This document shows positions 1-8,236 of a DNA stretch of 36,921 bases, one piece after another; the first letter of the stretch is position 1, and every line of letters starts with the position of its first letter. Origin of the DNA: Flavipsychrobacter sp. (GTDB taxonomy: Bacteria; Bacteroidota; Bacteroidia; Chitinophagales; Chitinophagaceae); contig JAEUVZ010000036.1 in assembly GCA_016786665.1 (NCBI GenBank), positions 1 to 36,921 of the forward strand. Reading direction: 5' to 3'. Under the pieces are notes generated by a model that worked only from the letters and a program-made list of their open reading frames with translations, did not search any database and was not told where the DNA came from. The translations under genes and the position numbers were made by a program.

Positions 1-1436
1 CTCGCCGTTGCCGCCCGTCCCCTGCTATCGGCTACCCGCACGGTATATACGCCTGCGGCTACGCCCTGCAGGCTAAAGTACCCGTCGCCATAGCCTTGAG
101 CGGGACGCGCCTGCCAGGTATGGCCGGCATCATTGGTAAGGGTGCAATCCACAATATGCTCCATGCCGCTTACGGCAAAGTAATGGCTGGCAGGGTTGGG
201 GTGTAGCTGCACCGCAGTAGCCACTGCCGCGCCCGTAGGTACCGAAAGGGTGTAGGAGCCTTTTCGGTACATCACGGTATTGGTAGTAATGTCTTCCCAC
301 ACCACATGTATGTTGTTGCCGTCCATTGCAACATCGGCAACGCGCACGCCATTGGAGGCAAGGGTATCGTAAGCCGTTGGGAAGCCGTTGGAAATATTTT
401 CGGTAAAAGAGAAGCAGAGACGGTAGGCACCGGTGACCAGCTCTCGCCAAACCAGGGCGGCGGTATTGCCGTGGTGCGCGATAGCGGGATACTCCTGCTG
501 CTGAAGGCCAGCAAAGCCGCCGGTGTGCTGCACACACTGCGCCAACTGCTGGCTGCTGATAGCCGAACGGCTAAGGTACACCCGTGTAGCTACCGGAGAA
601 CTCCTGAAAACGGCATAGGCCGTGTCGCCAATAATGATGGCATCGGGTCCCGAAGAAGGGCAGGCATTGATCATCCAGTTGGTGTTGTCGGCTTCCAGGC
701 TATCGGGAAAGGTATTCCCCCCATCGGTGGAGGTCTGCGTCCATATAGTGCGGACATCCGCCTCGTTGTTTCGGTAGAAAAGCATTACCGTACTGCCTGA
801 AACGGCCATAGAGGCGGGACAGCAATCGCATGCCTCCGTGCTGCTGCGCGATGCCAGTACCGGTGTGCCGAATGTGGCGCCATAGTCGGAAGAACGCACT
901 ACTACATAGCGTGGCTCCTGGAATACGGGCTTGAACCGCATAAATGCTACCACCGGGTTGCCATCCGGCAGCACGCTTATGGTGTGGAAGCGGCTGTTGT
1001 TGTTGCCCAGGTTGCCATCCACCGGCGTAGGCCCCTGCCAACTCTGTCCCGCATCGTAGGAACGGACTATATAAATGCGGCCGGTATCTTCCGGCAGGTT
1101 TTTGAACACTACATATACCGTATCGCCCCTCGAGGCTATTTCCGGGCCAGCCCAGGAGTAAGTGAACACCGACATGGTCATGGGGCTGAGTGTAACAGCG
1201 CTGGTAAATGAGTTGCCATTCCACCGGGAGAACATCGCCATACCCATACCCACCATCTGTTCGTTCCCCCAGGTGATCATCGGGTTTCCCGATGCGTCCA
1301 GCACTATGCGCGGGCGAACATTGTCTTCGGAAGGAGGCGCCACCTGCACCGGTGCGCTCCAGGTAATTTGCTGCGCGCGGGCAGCGGGGGAGAGCAAGAG
1401 CAAGAGTGCCCACAAGACAGGTAGCAGTACGCGCAT
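1..1436 (-). CDS. Secreted sialidase-fold (BNR-like) protein with T9SS tail, 3'-truncated by window edge
   Basis: The frame runs from ATG at 1436 off the left edge without a stop, about 478 codons. Residues 1-22 form a signal peptide (MRVLLPVLWALLLLLSPAARAQ). The body has repeated Asp-box-like strands of the exo-sialidase/BNR superfamily (for example RSYDAGQSWQGP, RSSDYGATFGTP, STDGGNTFP) and an EACDCCPAS motif seen in this type of propeller protein. The last visible residues (VQLHPNPASHYFAVSG through GVYTVRVADS) look like a Por/type A sorting domain, so the protein should be exported by type IX secretion to the cell surface or medium, and only a few residues are missing. Substrate cannot be told: classical sialidase catalytic residues were not identified, so glycan binding or hydrolysis is inference. 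It lies 41 bp downstream of a same-strand YD-like gene, so co-transcription is possible. Confidence 0.8.
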   Translation of the reverse strand, partial: MRVLLPVLWALLLLLSPAARAQQITWSAPVQVAPPSEDNVRPRIVLDASGNPMITWGNEQMVGMGMAMFSRWNGNSFTSAVTLSPMTMSVFTYSWAGPEIASRGDTVYVVFKNLPEDTGRIYIVRSYDAGQSWQGPTPVDGNLGNNNSRFHTISVLPDGNPVVAFMRFKPVFQEPRYVVVRSSDYGATFGTPVLASRSSTEACDCCPASMAVSGSTVMLFYRNNEADVRTIWTQTSTDGGNTFPDSLEADNTNWMINACPSSGPDAIIIGDTAYAVFRSSPVATRVYLSRSAISSQQLAQCVQHTGGFAGLQQQEYPAIAHHGNTAALVWRELVTGAYRLCFSFTENISNGFPTAYDTLASNGVRVADVAMDGNNIHVVWEDITTNTVMYRKGSYTLSVPTGAAVATAVQLHPNPASHYFAVSGMEHIVDCTLTNDAGHTWQARPAQGYGDGYFSLQGVAAGVYTVRVADSRGRAATA

Positions 1437-1477
1437 GAAGCAGTAGTTTTAGTAAAGATACTAAATGTGTCTATCCC

Positions 1478-2356
1478 CTACGGGTAATACTCAATAGTAC
1501 GTTCAGAGGCCGCCGGTTCCGATTCTGTGGACGCATTGGAGACTACCCGGCGGTAATTGCCGTTCGCGTCTATATCCTCGTAGGCGTGGGTGGCAGTGCT
1601 GCGGCTGCCATCAGGCTGCTCGGTTACTATGGTGGTATTGCGGCCTTCGCCATCGTAGGTATAGGTCAGTTTCAGGCGCAGGCTGCCATCGGTATAGTAG
1701 TGCTTTTTTTCCAGCACGTTCTTCCGGCTGTCGTACACGCTGCTGGTACTCAGGTGGAACGCCCCTGTCTTTATATCCTTATAGTGTACTTCGGCTATGT
1801 TGCCCTCCATATCGTGTACGTTCTTCTGGTAACCTATTTCCCGGAACTCGTGGGTGGTGTCGTTCTCTACCAGGGTCACAATGCTGGCCAGCCGGCCATT
1901 GTGGTCGTAAGACATGGTATAGAGGGTATGCAGGCCCTTCCGGCTGTCGGGCGTGAATATCTCCAGTATGCGGCGGCCCTCATGGTCGTAGTAGTACTCC
2001 GATGTGCTTTTTTTGTCTCCCTCGGGTGTGCCGGTATACGAAGTGCGCAGCCTGGCGAGTGCGCCATTATCGTGGTATTGGTAGCTCTTTACAGTATGGG
2101 CGGTTTGGTTTCCGCCGGGTACCTTGTGGGAGTCGGTAGATTCCCGCACTTCAGTCAGCCTGCCTTGCGGGTCGTACATCCAGGTGGTAGCGCGCCTGAT
2201 GATGAACACGGTGTTACCGAAACGGGCGCTATCGGTATGCGCCTGGCTTATCGTTTTCACCCGTCCTTTAAATTCAGGCCCTTCCGGGTTTTTACCCGCC
2301 CACGCACCGCAGGGGAGGAGCAGTAAAAAGGGCAACCATGGCAGGGCTTTTTGCAT
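1478..2356 (-). CDS. YD/RHS-like secreted protein (paralog 1 of 3)
   Basis: 292 residues from ATG at 2356; a TTG two codons upstream (2362) is an alternative start. A signal peptide is clear (MQKALPWLPFLLLLPCGAWA), so the product is exported. The mature part starts with an EFKGRVKTI segment and continues with short YD-like repeats (YDPQGRL, YDHEGRR, YDHNGRL, YDGEGRN), ending in DANGNYRRV and RTIEYYP. The same N-terminal KGKV-like segment, repeats and terminal RTIEYY-like tail recur in the genes at 4349-5266 and 26706-27638. RHS/YD repeats elsewhere build beta-rich shells around toxin domains, but this protein has no toxin domain or RHS core signature. Function unknown. It sits 53 bp downstream of the membrane protein gene at 2410-3864. 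Confidence 0.85.
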   Translation of the reverse strand: MQKALPWLPFLLLLPCGAWAGKNPEGPEFKGRVKTISQAHTDSARFGNTVFIIRRATTWMYDPQGRLTEVRESTDSHKVPGGNQTAHTVKSYQYHDNGALARLRTSYTGTPEGDKKSTSEYYYDHEGRRILEIFTPDSRKGLHTLYTMSYDHNGRLASIVTLVENDTTHEFREIGYQKNVHDMEGNIAEVHYKDIKTGAFHLSTSSVYDSRKNVLEKKHYYTDGSLRLKLTYTYDGEGRNTTIVTEQPDGSRSTATHAYEDIDANGNYRRVVSNASTESEPAASERTIEYYP

Positions 2357-2409
2357 AGGCAACGGTTTTCTTAAAAATAGTGAAAAAATAGTAAGTAGGC
2401 TGCATACCG

Positions 2410-3864
2410 CTAATGTGTTAGTACAAAGACGCTATCACCCGTAGTTACTACTGCTGCGGGCAGGCCAAGCGCGTCCAGCAGCGAATCTGCAGCACTTCCC
2501 GCTGACAGCGGGTACACCGGAATGCCGGAGTCTTTGGGGTACAGGGGATAGCACTTTATCACCCAGTCGGCCTGGTCTATATCCTGGTGGGGATAGAGCG
2601 TCATGGATGTGGTGAACAGGGGAATGCGCTCTTGCTGCGCCAGCGTAATGGCTGTTTTGCCATTGGCATATATGAGCATTGTCCGCTGGTGTGCGGGGTC
2701 AGTAAACTGGCGTATGCACGGCTGCACGATAAACACGGCCTGCAATGCCAGGTAGGCGCCGGCCGCCACGAGTGCCGCCCGGCTCATCCGACGGTGCAGT
2801 TGCTGAAACATGTAGACTATCAGTACCGCGGCGGCGGGTGTCTTGTACGCATTCAGTCGGTGCGCATTCAGCGGAATCTTGTTCAGGATGAACAAGGCGA
2901 CAGAGAGCCATATTAAGGCCGCGCTGTAAATGACCAGCCATTCCCGTAAGGTCCGCTCCTTTTGCCGTAGCAATGCTACCGACCGGTAAGATCCATACAG
3001 CCACGCGCTAATGCCCACTACCGCTACCAGCACCATTAGCGGCCCGCCCCTGCCAAAGAGGTGGAAGTACATATAGATGTTATACAGCAGCTCGCGCAGG
3101 TTGAAACCATGGGTCATGTAGTAGTCCTTCCAGTAGTTTTTCATGCCGGGGTCGGACTGCACCAGGCGGATATCCGTAAAGTAAAGCGCCACTATGCCCA
3201 CGGCACCCAGCAGGAGTGGCGCCCATTGCCGGCCGAGGTTCCTGCCGCGCAGGATAGTATTAATGCCCACCATGGCAAACAGGGGAGCCGCCACAATGGG
3301 GTAGGTATAGCTAAACAGGGGCGCTACCACAAAGCTGAGGCACAGCAGCAGGTACTTGCCCCGGCCGGGAAGCCGCCCGCTATTGATGGCTGCCAGCATG
3401 GCAAGCTGCGCCAGGCCCACCAGCGCCAGGAACATTTCCATAGTGTACTGCTTGGTAAGGACGAAGTAGAATACGGAGCTGGGGTAGGCCGCATAGAGAA
3501 GCACCCAGAGCCACCGGTAAACACCAGCCCCTGGAAACAAGCGGCCGGAAAGGTAGATGCAATAAGCGAGGCCGCAGCAATGCACCATGAACGAGGGCAG
3601 CCGCAGGGAGGTATAGCTATAGCTCCACCACGAGCTGAACCACTGCACGATGTGGAGGTAGACCCGGGGGAATTGCTGGGTCTTATCGAGCTGGCCCCAA
3701 AGCTCTTGAGGGGTTTTGTACTTGATGTTGTAGATAATAGCCCACTCATCGAGGAAGAAGGGGTGAACCTCCCACCATACGGTAATGAACCCGCACACCA
3801 CCAGGAATGCGAGCACCAGCAGGGTAGCCCATTGGGCTAAGGTTGCCATGCGAGATGTGACCAT
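2410..3864 (-). CDS. Multi-pass membrane protein, GT-C (ArnT/PMT-like) glycosyltransferase fold
   Basis: 484 residues with roughly ten hydrophobic segments. The first periplasmic loop carries HPFFLDEW (D39-E40), the position at which GT39/GT83-type lipid-linked sugar transferases keep their acidic catalytic residue. A hydrophilic C-terminal region of about 100 residues follows the last membrane segment, as in those families. The likely role is transfer of a sugar from a polyprenyl-phosphate donor at the outer face of the inner membrane, but acceptor and sugar are unknown, and it could also be an uncharacterised membrane protein of the same fold. An internal ATG at 3849 is an alternative start. 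It is the first gene of a possible minus-strand run with the two secreted-protein genes, and faces the phased-repeat gap upstream. Confidence 0.75.
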   Translation of the reverse strand: MVTSRMATLAQWATLLVLAFLVVCGFITVWWEVHPFFLDEWAIIYNIKYKTPQELWGQLDKTQQFPRVYLHIVQWFSSWWSYSYTSLRLPSFMVHCCGLAYCIYLSGRLFPGAGVYRWLWVLLYAAYPSSVFYFVLTKQYTMEMFLALVGLAQLAMLAAINSGRLPGRGKYLLLCLSFVVAPLFSYTYPIVAAPLFAMVGINTILRGRNLGRQWAPLLLGAVGIVALYFTDIRLVQSDPGMKNYWKDYYMTHGFNLRELLYNIYMYFHLFGRGGPLMVLVAVVGISAWLYGSYRSVALLRQKERTLREWLVIYSAALIWLSVALFILNKIPLNAHRLNAYKTPAAAVLIVYMFQQLHRRMSRAALVAAGAYLALQAVFIVQPCIRQFTDPAHQRTMLIYANGKTAITLAQQERIPLFTTSMTLYPHQDIDQADWVIKCYPLYPKDSGIPVYPLSAGSAADSLLDALGLPAAVVTTGDSVFVLTH

Positions 3865-4348
3865 GACGCTAAAGTACGTATTGCGGAACTAAATGCGCAG
3901 GGGGCGGGTTTTACTTACATCGGCAGTTTTTTGTGTACAGAGATCGTTTTTTGAGAAGCCGCTATGGGCAAGGGTTTTGGGGTTTTGCCTGCATTTTTAG
4001 TTACATTTTACTTACATAGGGTTACATCACAGTTGCAGCATATATTCAGACACTTACAGTATATCTTCAAACAGATACAGGGTGCATACAGATAACTACA
4101 GCACGTTTTCAGGATAGTTACATCGCTCAAAAGCCGGGATAACGGGGCTCCGTAACTGCGCGGAGCGGGTGGAAAAGAACTGGTATAAAGATACGAATTT
4201 TTTTTGGGGGGTAGGCGCCGGTCAGCGAACGGTTTTCTATGGTAGGTAAGGGGGTTACGCCCGGCATAAGCTGTTCGGGCAGAGACCTGGGCTGGCTCGT
4301 GCGCCAGAAGGGTAGCGGCGCTGAAGATTTAATAGTAATTTTATACTA
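3865..4348. other. Non-coding gap between divergent genes
   Basis: No credible open frame, RNA gene or consensus promoter was seen in these 484 bases. Most of 3992-4123 is a degenerate tandem series described separately. The remainder contains a weak 6-bp hairpin (GCTCCG at 4147-4152 with CGGAGC at 4161-4166) and a run of eight or more T near 4198. The gap must hold promoters for both flanking genes, which point away from each other. Confidence 0.6.
4001..4127. repeat. Degenerate tandem repeat, unit TTACAG/TTACAT plus 4-5 nt, period about 10.6 bp
   Basis: CA-containing hexamers resembling TTACAG or TTACAT start their CA at 4004, 4015, 4025, 4036, 4047, 4057, 4068 (CAA), 4078, 4089, 4099, 4110 and 4121. 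The spacings are 11, 10, 11, 11, 10, 11, 10, 11, 10, 11 and 11 bp, so twelve units fall on one face of the helix. The first three units and the last are CAT, one is CAA, and the others are CAG. Bases between the hexamers are not conserved. Role unknown; multiple phased protein sites or intrinsic bending are possibilities. Confidence 0.7.
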
Positions 4349-5266
4349 ATGAAATTGCTGCGAAACATAGCGCTTCTTTTTCTCTATCCTTTATGTTTGG
4401 CTAATGACTACCCCAAAGACGACGGGTGCAGGTCTTCTGATTTGAAAGGTAAGATCAGAACTCTGACGGAAATTTCTTTTTATGAATTTCATGATTGTGA
4501 GTTCCATACAAGTTATCGAACAGATAAGAGCGTTTACGTCTTCGATCAATCTGGGAATTTACAGGAGCATTCGAAGTATGGCTGCTATAATTCAGAGCCG
4601 AAAGAGAAACTTGATTTCTCTGATACTCCTGCGTCCAGAGAGGTGTATTTGTATCAGGATGGAAAAATTGTAGAAAAAGAAGTGTACCATCATGGGAGGC
4701 TGTTTGCTGTTGAGAAGCACACGTCGGATGGTAATAAACAGATTGAAACGAAAACACTCAAACATGATGCTGATGAAAATAGTGTTGAGGAGTTTTATGA
4801 TGTGGAAGGCAGGATTATTGAATCGAGGTATGTGAGATATAGCGCCATGACAAATACAGCTAAGCTGTTTAATCAGCAGAAGTATTTTTATGATGACCGC
4901 GGCAACTTGGTGAGGAGGCAGCGGTATGATGAAGAGCTTGACGGATTTTATGATTTTTACGCAGGAGAATTTGATAAGTACGGTAACGAATTGCAGGCTA
5001 CACTTTATTCCATAGATGGGGAAGTGACGATGGTACGGAAATACGCCTATAGAAATGGACTGCTGGTAACTATAATAATAGAGGATAAAAAGGATGAAAT
5101 GAGAGGTGAATTCAGTAAAGGGATTCCTGAAAAATACTGGAAAGTGAGTGATACACTCAATTATACCTATGAGAATTTTGATGCAAAAGGCAATTGGTTG
5201 AAGCGGACTTTAACCGGCAACAAGTTGGTTCCCGCTGTAACCACCCGGACTATAGAGTACTACTAG
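4349..5266 (+). CDS. YD/RHS-like secreted protein (paralog 2 of 3)
   Basis: 305 residues from an ATG preceded by an A/T-rich leader. The N-terminus MKLLRNIALLFLYPLCLA is a signal peptide. The mature part begins SDLKGKIRTLTE, carries YD-like units (VFDQSGNL, YDVEGRI, YDDRGNL, FDKYGNE) and ends FDAKGNWLKR followed by TTRTIEYY. This matches the organisation of the proteins at 1478-2356 and 26706-27638. Base composition is visibly more A/T-rich than the flanking metabolic genes, which may mean recent acquisition or relaxed selection. No catalytic or toxin domain was recognised. It stands alone, with the phased repeat upstream and a repeat-rich gap downstream. Confidence 0.85.
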   Translation: MKLLRNIALLFLYPLCLANDYPKDDGCRSSDLKGKIRTLTEISFYEFHDCEFHTSYRTDKSVYVFDQSGNLQEHSKYGCYNSEPKEKLDFSDTPASREVYLYQDGKIVEKEVYHHGRLFAVEKHTSDGNKQIETKTLKHDADENSVEEFYDVEGRIIESRYVRYSAMTNTAKLFNQQKYFYDDRGNLVRRQRYDEELDGFYDFYAGEFDKYGNELQATLYSIDGEVTMVRKYAYRNGLLVTIIIEDKKDEMRGEFSKGIPEKYWKVSDTLNYTYENFDAKGNWLKRTLTGNKLVPAVTTRTIEYY

Positions 5267-5314
5267 GGATTATCGATGCACAGCACGCCCGTTTTGCCCT
5301 GCCAGGCAGTTTAC

Positions 5315-5345
5315 GACTGCTTCGTCGTGCCGCCTCGCAGTGACA
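5315..5345 (-). repeat. Dispersed GTCA-TGCGAGG-type repeat, copy 1
   Basis: Read on the minus strand this is GTCACTGCGAGGCGGCACGA followed by CGAAGCAGTC. It resembles the copies at 26494-26518 and 26655-26679. Similar short sequences are common between genes of this phylum; function unknown. Confidence 0.5.
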
Positions 5346-5361
5346 ACGGGAGGGTTGGGGC

Positions 5362-5387
5362 ATTCCCCTCCCTGGCAGGAGGGGAAT
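5362..5387. repeat. Inverted repeat ATTCCCCTCC / GGAGGGGAAT
   Basis: Perfect 10-bp arms with a 6-nt loop. There is no T run, so it is not a clear terminator. It belongs to the CTCCC-NNNN-GGGAG type of palindrome that also appears near 20795-20810 and 26597-26612. Confidence 0.5.
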
Positions 5388-5502
5388 CGCGTATATTCTA
5401 AAAGCAATGGTTTGTTGCTTTGTTTGTGGGGACGCAAATGGATTCGCGCAATGAAGGGGCTGTATCTGTGGTAGGGTTAGCTCTATTCCGCTTACGTTCT
5501 GC

Positions 5503-5542
5503 ATCCCAACGGATTTCTCTGTTCACTCAATACCGTTGGGAT
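5503..5542. repeat. Inverted repeat ATCCCAACGG / CCGTTGGGAT
   Basis: Perfect 10-bp arms separated by 20 nt. Outside the arms there is a near-direct repeat (CGCTTACGTTC before, CGCTACGTTC after), giving a compact composite element of about 60 bp. No coding capacity; function unknown. Confidence 0.5.
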
Positions 5543-5608
5543 TTCGCTACGTTCAAAATGACGGCTTTGATGGGGCTTTGTTTTGTTTGAGTGACGGCGC
5601 TGTGGCGC

Positions 5609-5636
5609 AAAAAGAAAATCCGCCCGAAGGCGGATT
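5609..5636 (-). terminator. Rho-independent terminator of the lysE-like/purF operon
   Basis: On the minus strand AATCCGCC, a TTCG tetraloop and GGCGGATT form a perfect 8-bp stem followed by TTTTCTTTTT. It lies about 30 nt past the purF stop. Confidence 0.85.
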
Positions 5637-5664
5637 CTAATATATCGTCCTAAGACCTGTTAAC

Positions 5665-7506
5665 CTAATACCCCCTTCCTTCCTTCTTCTCCATGTAGTT
5701 CATAAAGGCGCGGTTGGCAACGGCGTTGCCGCCGGGGGTGGGGTAGTTGCCGGTAAAGTACCAGTCGCCCTTGTTGCCGGGGCAGGCATCGTAGAGGCCC
5801 TCTATGGATTGGTAGATCACATCTACTTGTGCGGCTACATCGGCGGGGCGGAGCATATCGGCAATTTTCTTGCTGATTTCTTCGGGTGTGAACGGGTCGT
5901 ATATCGCTTTTACAAAGTTTTGTTCTTTCAGGGTGCCGTTGGCTTCGGCGTCTTTTATGTTTTGCAGGGTATCGCCCAGCACCTGCTCCATTCCGCGGTC
6001 TACTAATAGCTGCACGGCGGCCTGGAAGGCGATGAACTCGCCCATGCGGCTCATGTCTATGCCGTAGCAGTCGGGGAAGCGTATCTGCGGTGCGGAAGAG
6101 ACGATGATGATGCGCCTGGGGCCCAGGCGGTCGAGCATCTTGATGATGCTTTCGCGCAGGGTGGTGCCGCGCACTATGGAGTCGTCTATCACCACCAGGG
6201 TGTCCACGTCGCGCTCCACCGTTCCGTAAGTGATGTCGTACACGTGCTGCACCATCTCGTTTCGGGAGGCATCTTCGGTAATGAAGGTGCGCATCTTTAC
6301 GTCTTTGATGGCTATCTTCTCAATGCGCACGCGGCGGTGTATCAGCTCGCGAATTTCTTCCTCGCTGAGGTTGCCCTTGGTGATGCGCTCTATCTTTATC
6401 TCTTTCAGGTAATCTTCCAGCCCTTTTATAAGCCCGTAGAAGGCAGTTTCGGCGGTGTTGGGGATGAAGGAGACAATAGTGTGTTTCAGTTTGCCGTCTA
6501 CGGCCTGCAGTACCTTATCGGCCAGGTTGCGGCCCAGCTGCATACGCTCGCGGTATATGTCGGCGTCGCCGCCGCGGCTGAAGTAGATGCGCTCAAAGCT
6601 GCATGCTTTCAGTTCGCGTTCCGGCAGTATCTGCACATGGCTGAAGGTACCGTTGGCCCGGGTAATAATGGCGTGTCCCGGTTTTATTTCGTGTACCTCT
6701 TCCTGCGGCACGTTGAAGGCCGTCATAATGGCGGGGCGTTCAGAAGCGGCTATTACAAAATCATCGTTCTTGTAGTAAAACGCCGGGCGGATGCCGTTGG
6801 CGTCGCGCATAACGAAGCTATCGCCGTTGCCTACCAGCCCGCTGCATACATAGCCCCCGTCAAAGTGCGAGGTGGCTTGTTTCAGTACGCCCTCCAGGTT
6901 CAGGTTTTGAGGGTTGGTCTCGTCGGCCAGGCACAGGTAATAATGTACGGTTTCTATCATGGCCCCCAGGTCGCTCTCGCGCACGGTAGTAGTGGGGTGC
7001 TTATCCAGCATGGCAAACAACTCATCGGTATTTACGAGGTTGAAGTTGCCCGCCATAGTAAGGTTACGGTTGGGATTGATGTTGGGCTTAAAGAAGGGGT
7101 GGCAGAACTCTACATCGTTGCGGCCCTGCGTTCCGTAGCGGAGGTGCCCCAGCAGTATTTCGCCCATGTACTTTACGTATCCCTTCAGCAGTCCCGGGTA
7201 GTTGCGAATTTCAGGGTAGTTTTTTTCCAGTTCGCCTACCTCCTGCTGTATGTTCTGGAATATTTTGGCGATGGCCCCGCCTCCGCTTACCCGCAGGCGG
7301 TGCATAAACTGGTGGCCGGGTTCAACATTCAGTTTTACAGTGGCTATACCCGCACCATCCTGCCCCCGGTTGTGCTGCTTTTCCATAAGCAGGTACAGTT
7401 TGTTAAGTCCGTAAAAGGCAGTACCGTATTTGCGGTGGTAGTAGGCGAGTGGTTTGAGCAGTCGAATGTAGGCCAGGCCGCATTCGTGGCGTATCGCGTC
7501 AGACAT
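5665..7506 (-). CDS. purF: Divergent amidophosphoribosyltransferase (PurF-like), 613 aa
   Basis: Catalyses the first committed step of purine synthesis: glutamine-derived ammonia plus PRPP gives 5-phosphoribosylamine, in the cytoplasm. The N-terminal glutaminase half has the nucleophile at C9 in RHECG, implying removal of an eight-residue propeptide as in Bacillus-type PurF, then HNRGQDGAGI (45-54) and HLRYGTQG (121-128). The C-terminal half has the PRPP loop VVIDDSIVRGTT (438-449). At 613 residues it is over 100 longer than E. coli PurF, with an insertion around 350-405. The glutaminase loop usually written LAHNGNLTN is MAGNFNLVN (151-159) here. Long divergent PurF homologs are known in this phylum and may coexist with a canonical one; whether this copy makes phosphoribosylamine is inferred. 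Its ATGTCTGA start overlaps the stop of the upstream exporter gene. Confidence 0.85.
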   Translation of the reverse strand: MSDAIRHECGLAYIRLLKPLAYYHRKYGTAFYGLNKLYLLMEKQHNRGQDGAGIATVKLNVEPGHQFMHRLRVSGGGAIAKIFQNIQQEVGELEKNYPEIRNYPGLLKGYVKYMGEILLGHLRYGTQGRNDVEFCHPFFKPNINPNRNLTMAGNFNLVNTDELFAMLDKHPTTTVRESDLGAMIETVHYYLCLADETNPQNLNLEGVLKQATSHFDGGYVCSGLVGNGDSFVMRDANGIRPAFYYKNDDFVIAASERPAIMTAFNVPQEEVHEIKPGHAIITRANGTFSHVQILPERELKACSFERIYFSRGGDADIYRERMQLGRNLADKVLQAVDGKLKHTIVSFIPNTAETAFYGLIKGLEDYLKEIKIERITKGNLSEEEIRELIHRRVRIEKIAIKDVKMRTFITEDASRNEMVQHVYDITYGTVERDVDTLVVIDDSIVRGTTLRESIIKMLDRLGPRRIIIVSSAPQIRFPDCYGIDMSRMGEFIAFQAAVQLLVDRGMEQVLGDTLQNIKDAEANGTLKEQNFVKAIYDPFTPEEISKKIADMLRPADVAAQVDVIYQSIEGLYDACPGNKGDWYFTGNYPTPGGNAVANRAFMNYMEKKEGRGY

Positions 7507-8236
7507 GAGGGGGCAAAGATACTAAGCTTTTGTAATGATTGCCAAATGGGATTGATTGAAAATGGTGATAGGCCGTTTGGGGTTTCTTCTTTTTCATGTC
7601 CGGGGCCTTGAGTTCTATGTTAAAAATAGCCAATGCGAGAATGGCAACCCCGAAGCCGAAGATGAACAGGGCGGAGATACGGTTGAGGTACATGGTGCGG
7701 CGCAGGGTAAGGCGGCGGCGGATAATGTCGGCCAGGAAGACCTTCAGCACGTCTATGCCCAGCACCAGGCCCAGGCAGGAGGAGAAGAAAACGATGCGGT
7801 AGAGGGGGAGCTCGCGTGCCATAGCGGTGGCTACCGCTATCCACTGCAGGATGAGTGCGGGGTTGAAGGTATTCATCAGGAAGCCGCTGAAGAATATTTT
7901 AGCATAGAGCGAACTGCTGATATTGAGCACCCGGGCGGTAGGCCGTACGGGTTTGAACTTCTTTACCAGCCCGTAGATGCCGATGCCCAGCAGAAGGGCG
8001 GAGAAGCCATACTTCATGGTGCGCTCGTACTGGTGCAGCCACTCCAGCCAGGGGGAGGCCATGTTGGCCACGGTCACAAAGAGGATATCGCTGATGGACA
8101 CCCCCAGCACAAAGGCCAGGCCAGCCTTGTAGCTGTGGTTGACGCTGTATTTCAGCACCGCGAACAGCGTGGGCCCCACGGAAATAGCCATAAACAGGCC
8201 CAATAACAACCCTGTAAATAAAGCGGTTGACAGCAT
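7499..8236 (-). CDS. LysE/RhtB-family exporter-like membrane protein
   Basis: 245 residues from ATG at 8236. The N-terminus has the family pattern: a first membrane segment with AISVGPTLFAVLKYSV, then SYKAGLAFVLGVSISDI. About six membrane helices are followed by a basic, hydrophilic tail of about 30 residues. The family exports amino acids and related small molecules, and the substrate here is unknown. Its stop TGA lies inside ATGTCTGA, the start of purF, an 8-bp overlap suggesting translational coupling. A link to purine or glutamine metabolism is only inference from that pairing. Confidence 0.8.
   Translation of the reverse strand: MLSTALFTGLLLGLFMAISVGPTLFAVLKYSVNHSYKAGLAFVLGVSISDILFVTVANMASPWLEWLHQYERTMKYGFSALLLGIGIYGLVKKFKPVRPTARVLNISSSLYAKIFFSGFLMNTFNPALILQWIAVATAMARELPLYRIVFFSSCLGLVLGIDVLKVFLADIIRRRLTLRRTMYLNRISALFIFGFGVAILALAIFNIELKAPDMKKKKPQTAYHHFQSIPFGNHYKSLVSLPPHV

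Larger units (their letters stand above)
5267..5664. other. Repeat-rich non-coding gap
   Basis: No credible gene. It contains a copy of a GTCATTGCGAGG-type dispersed repeat (minus strand, 5315-5345), a 10-bp inverted repeat ATTCCCCTCC/GGAGGGGAAT (5362-5387), a second inverted repeat ATCCCAACGG/CCGTTGGGAT (5503-5542) and the purF terminator near the right end. Confidence 0.65.

Noticed and set aside
700-1413. A 237-codon minus-strand frame in the first gene
   Set aside because: The true frame starts at 1436, has a signal peptide and Asp-box-like repeats, and runs off the window edge; this one is out of register with it.
4001-4127. CRISPR array
   Set aside because: Units are 10-11 bp with no conserved repeat of 23 bp or more, no spacers of regular length and no cas gene.
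4147-4166. Hairpin GCTCCG / CGGAGC as a terminator or regulatory stem
   Set aside because: Only six base pairs with an 8-nt loop and no adjacent T run; flanking genes are divergent so no terminator is needed.
6244-7611. A 455-codon plus-strand frame opposite purF
   Set aside because: Shadow of the purF reading frame; no recognisable domain and no start context.
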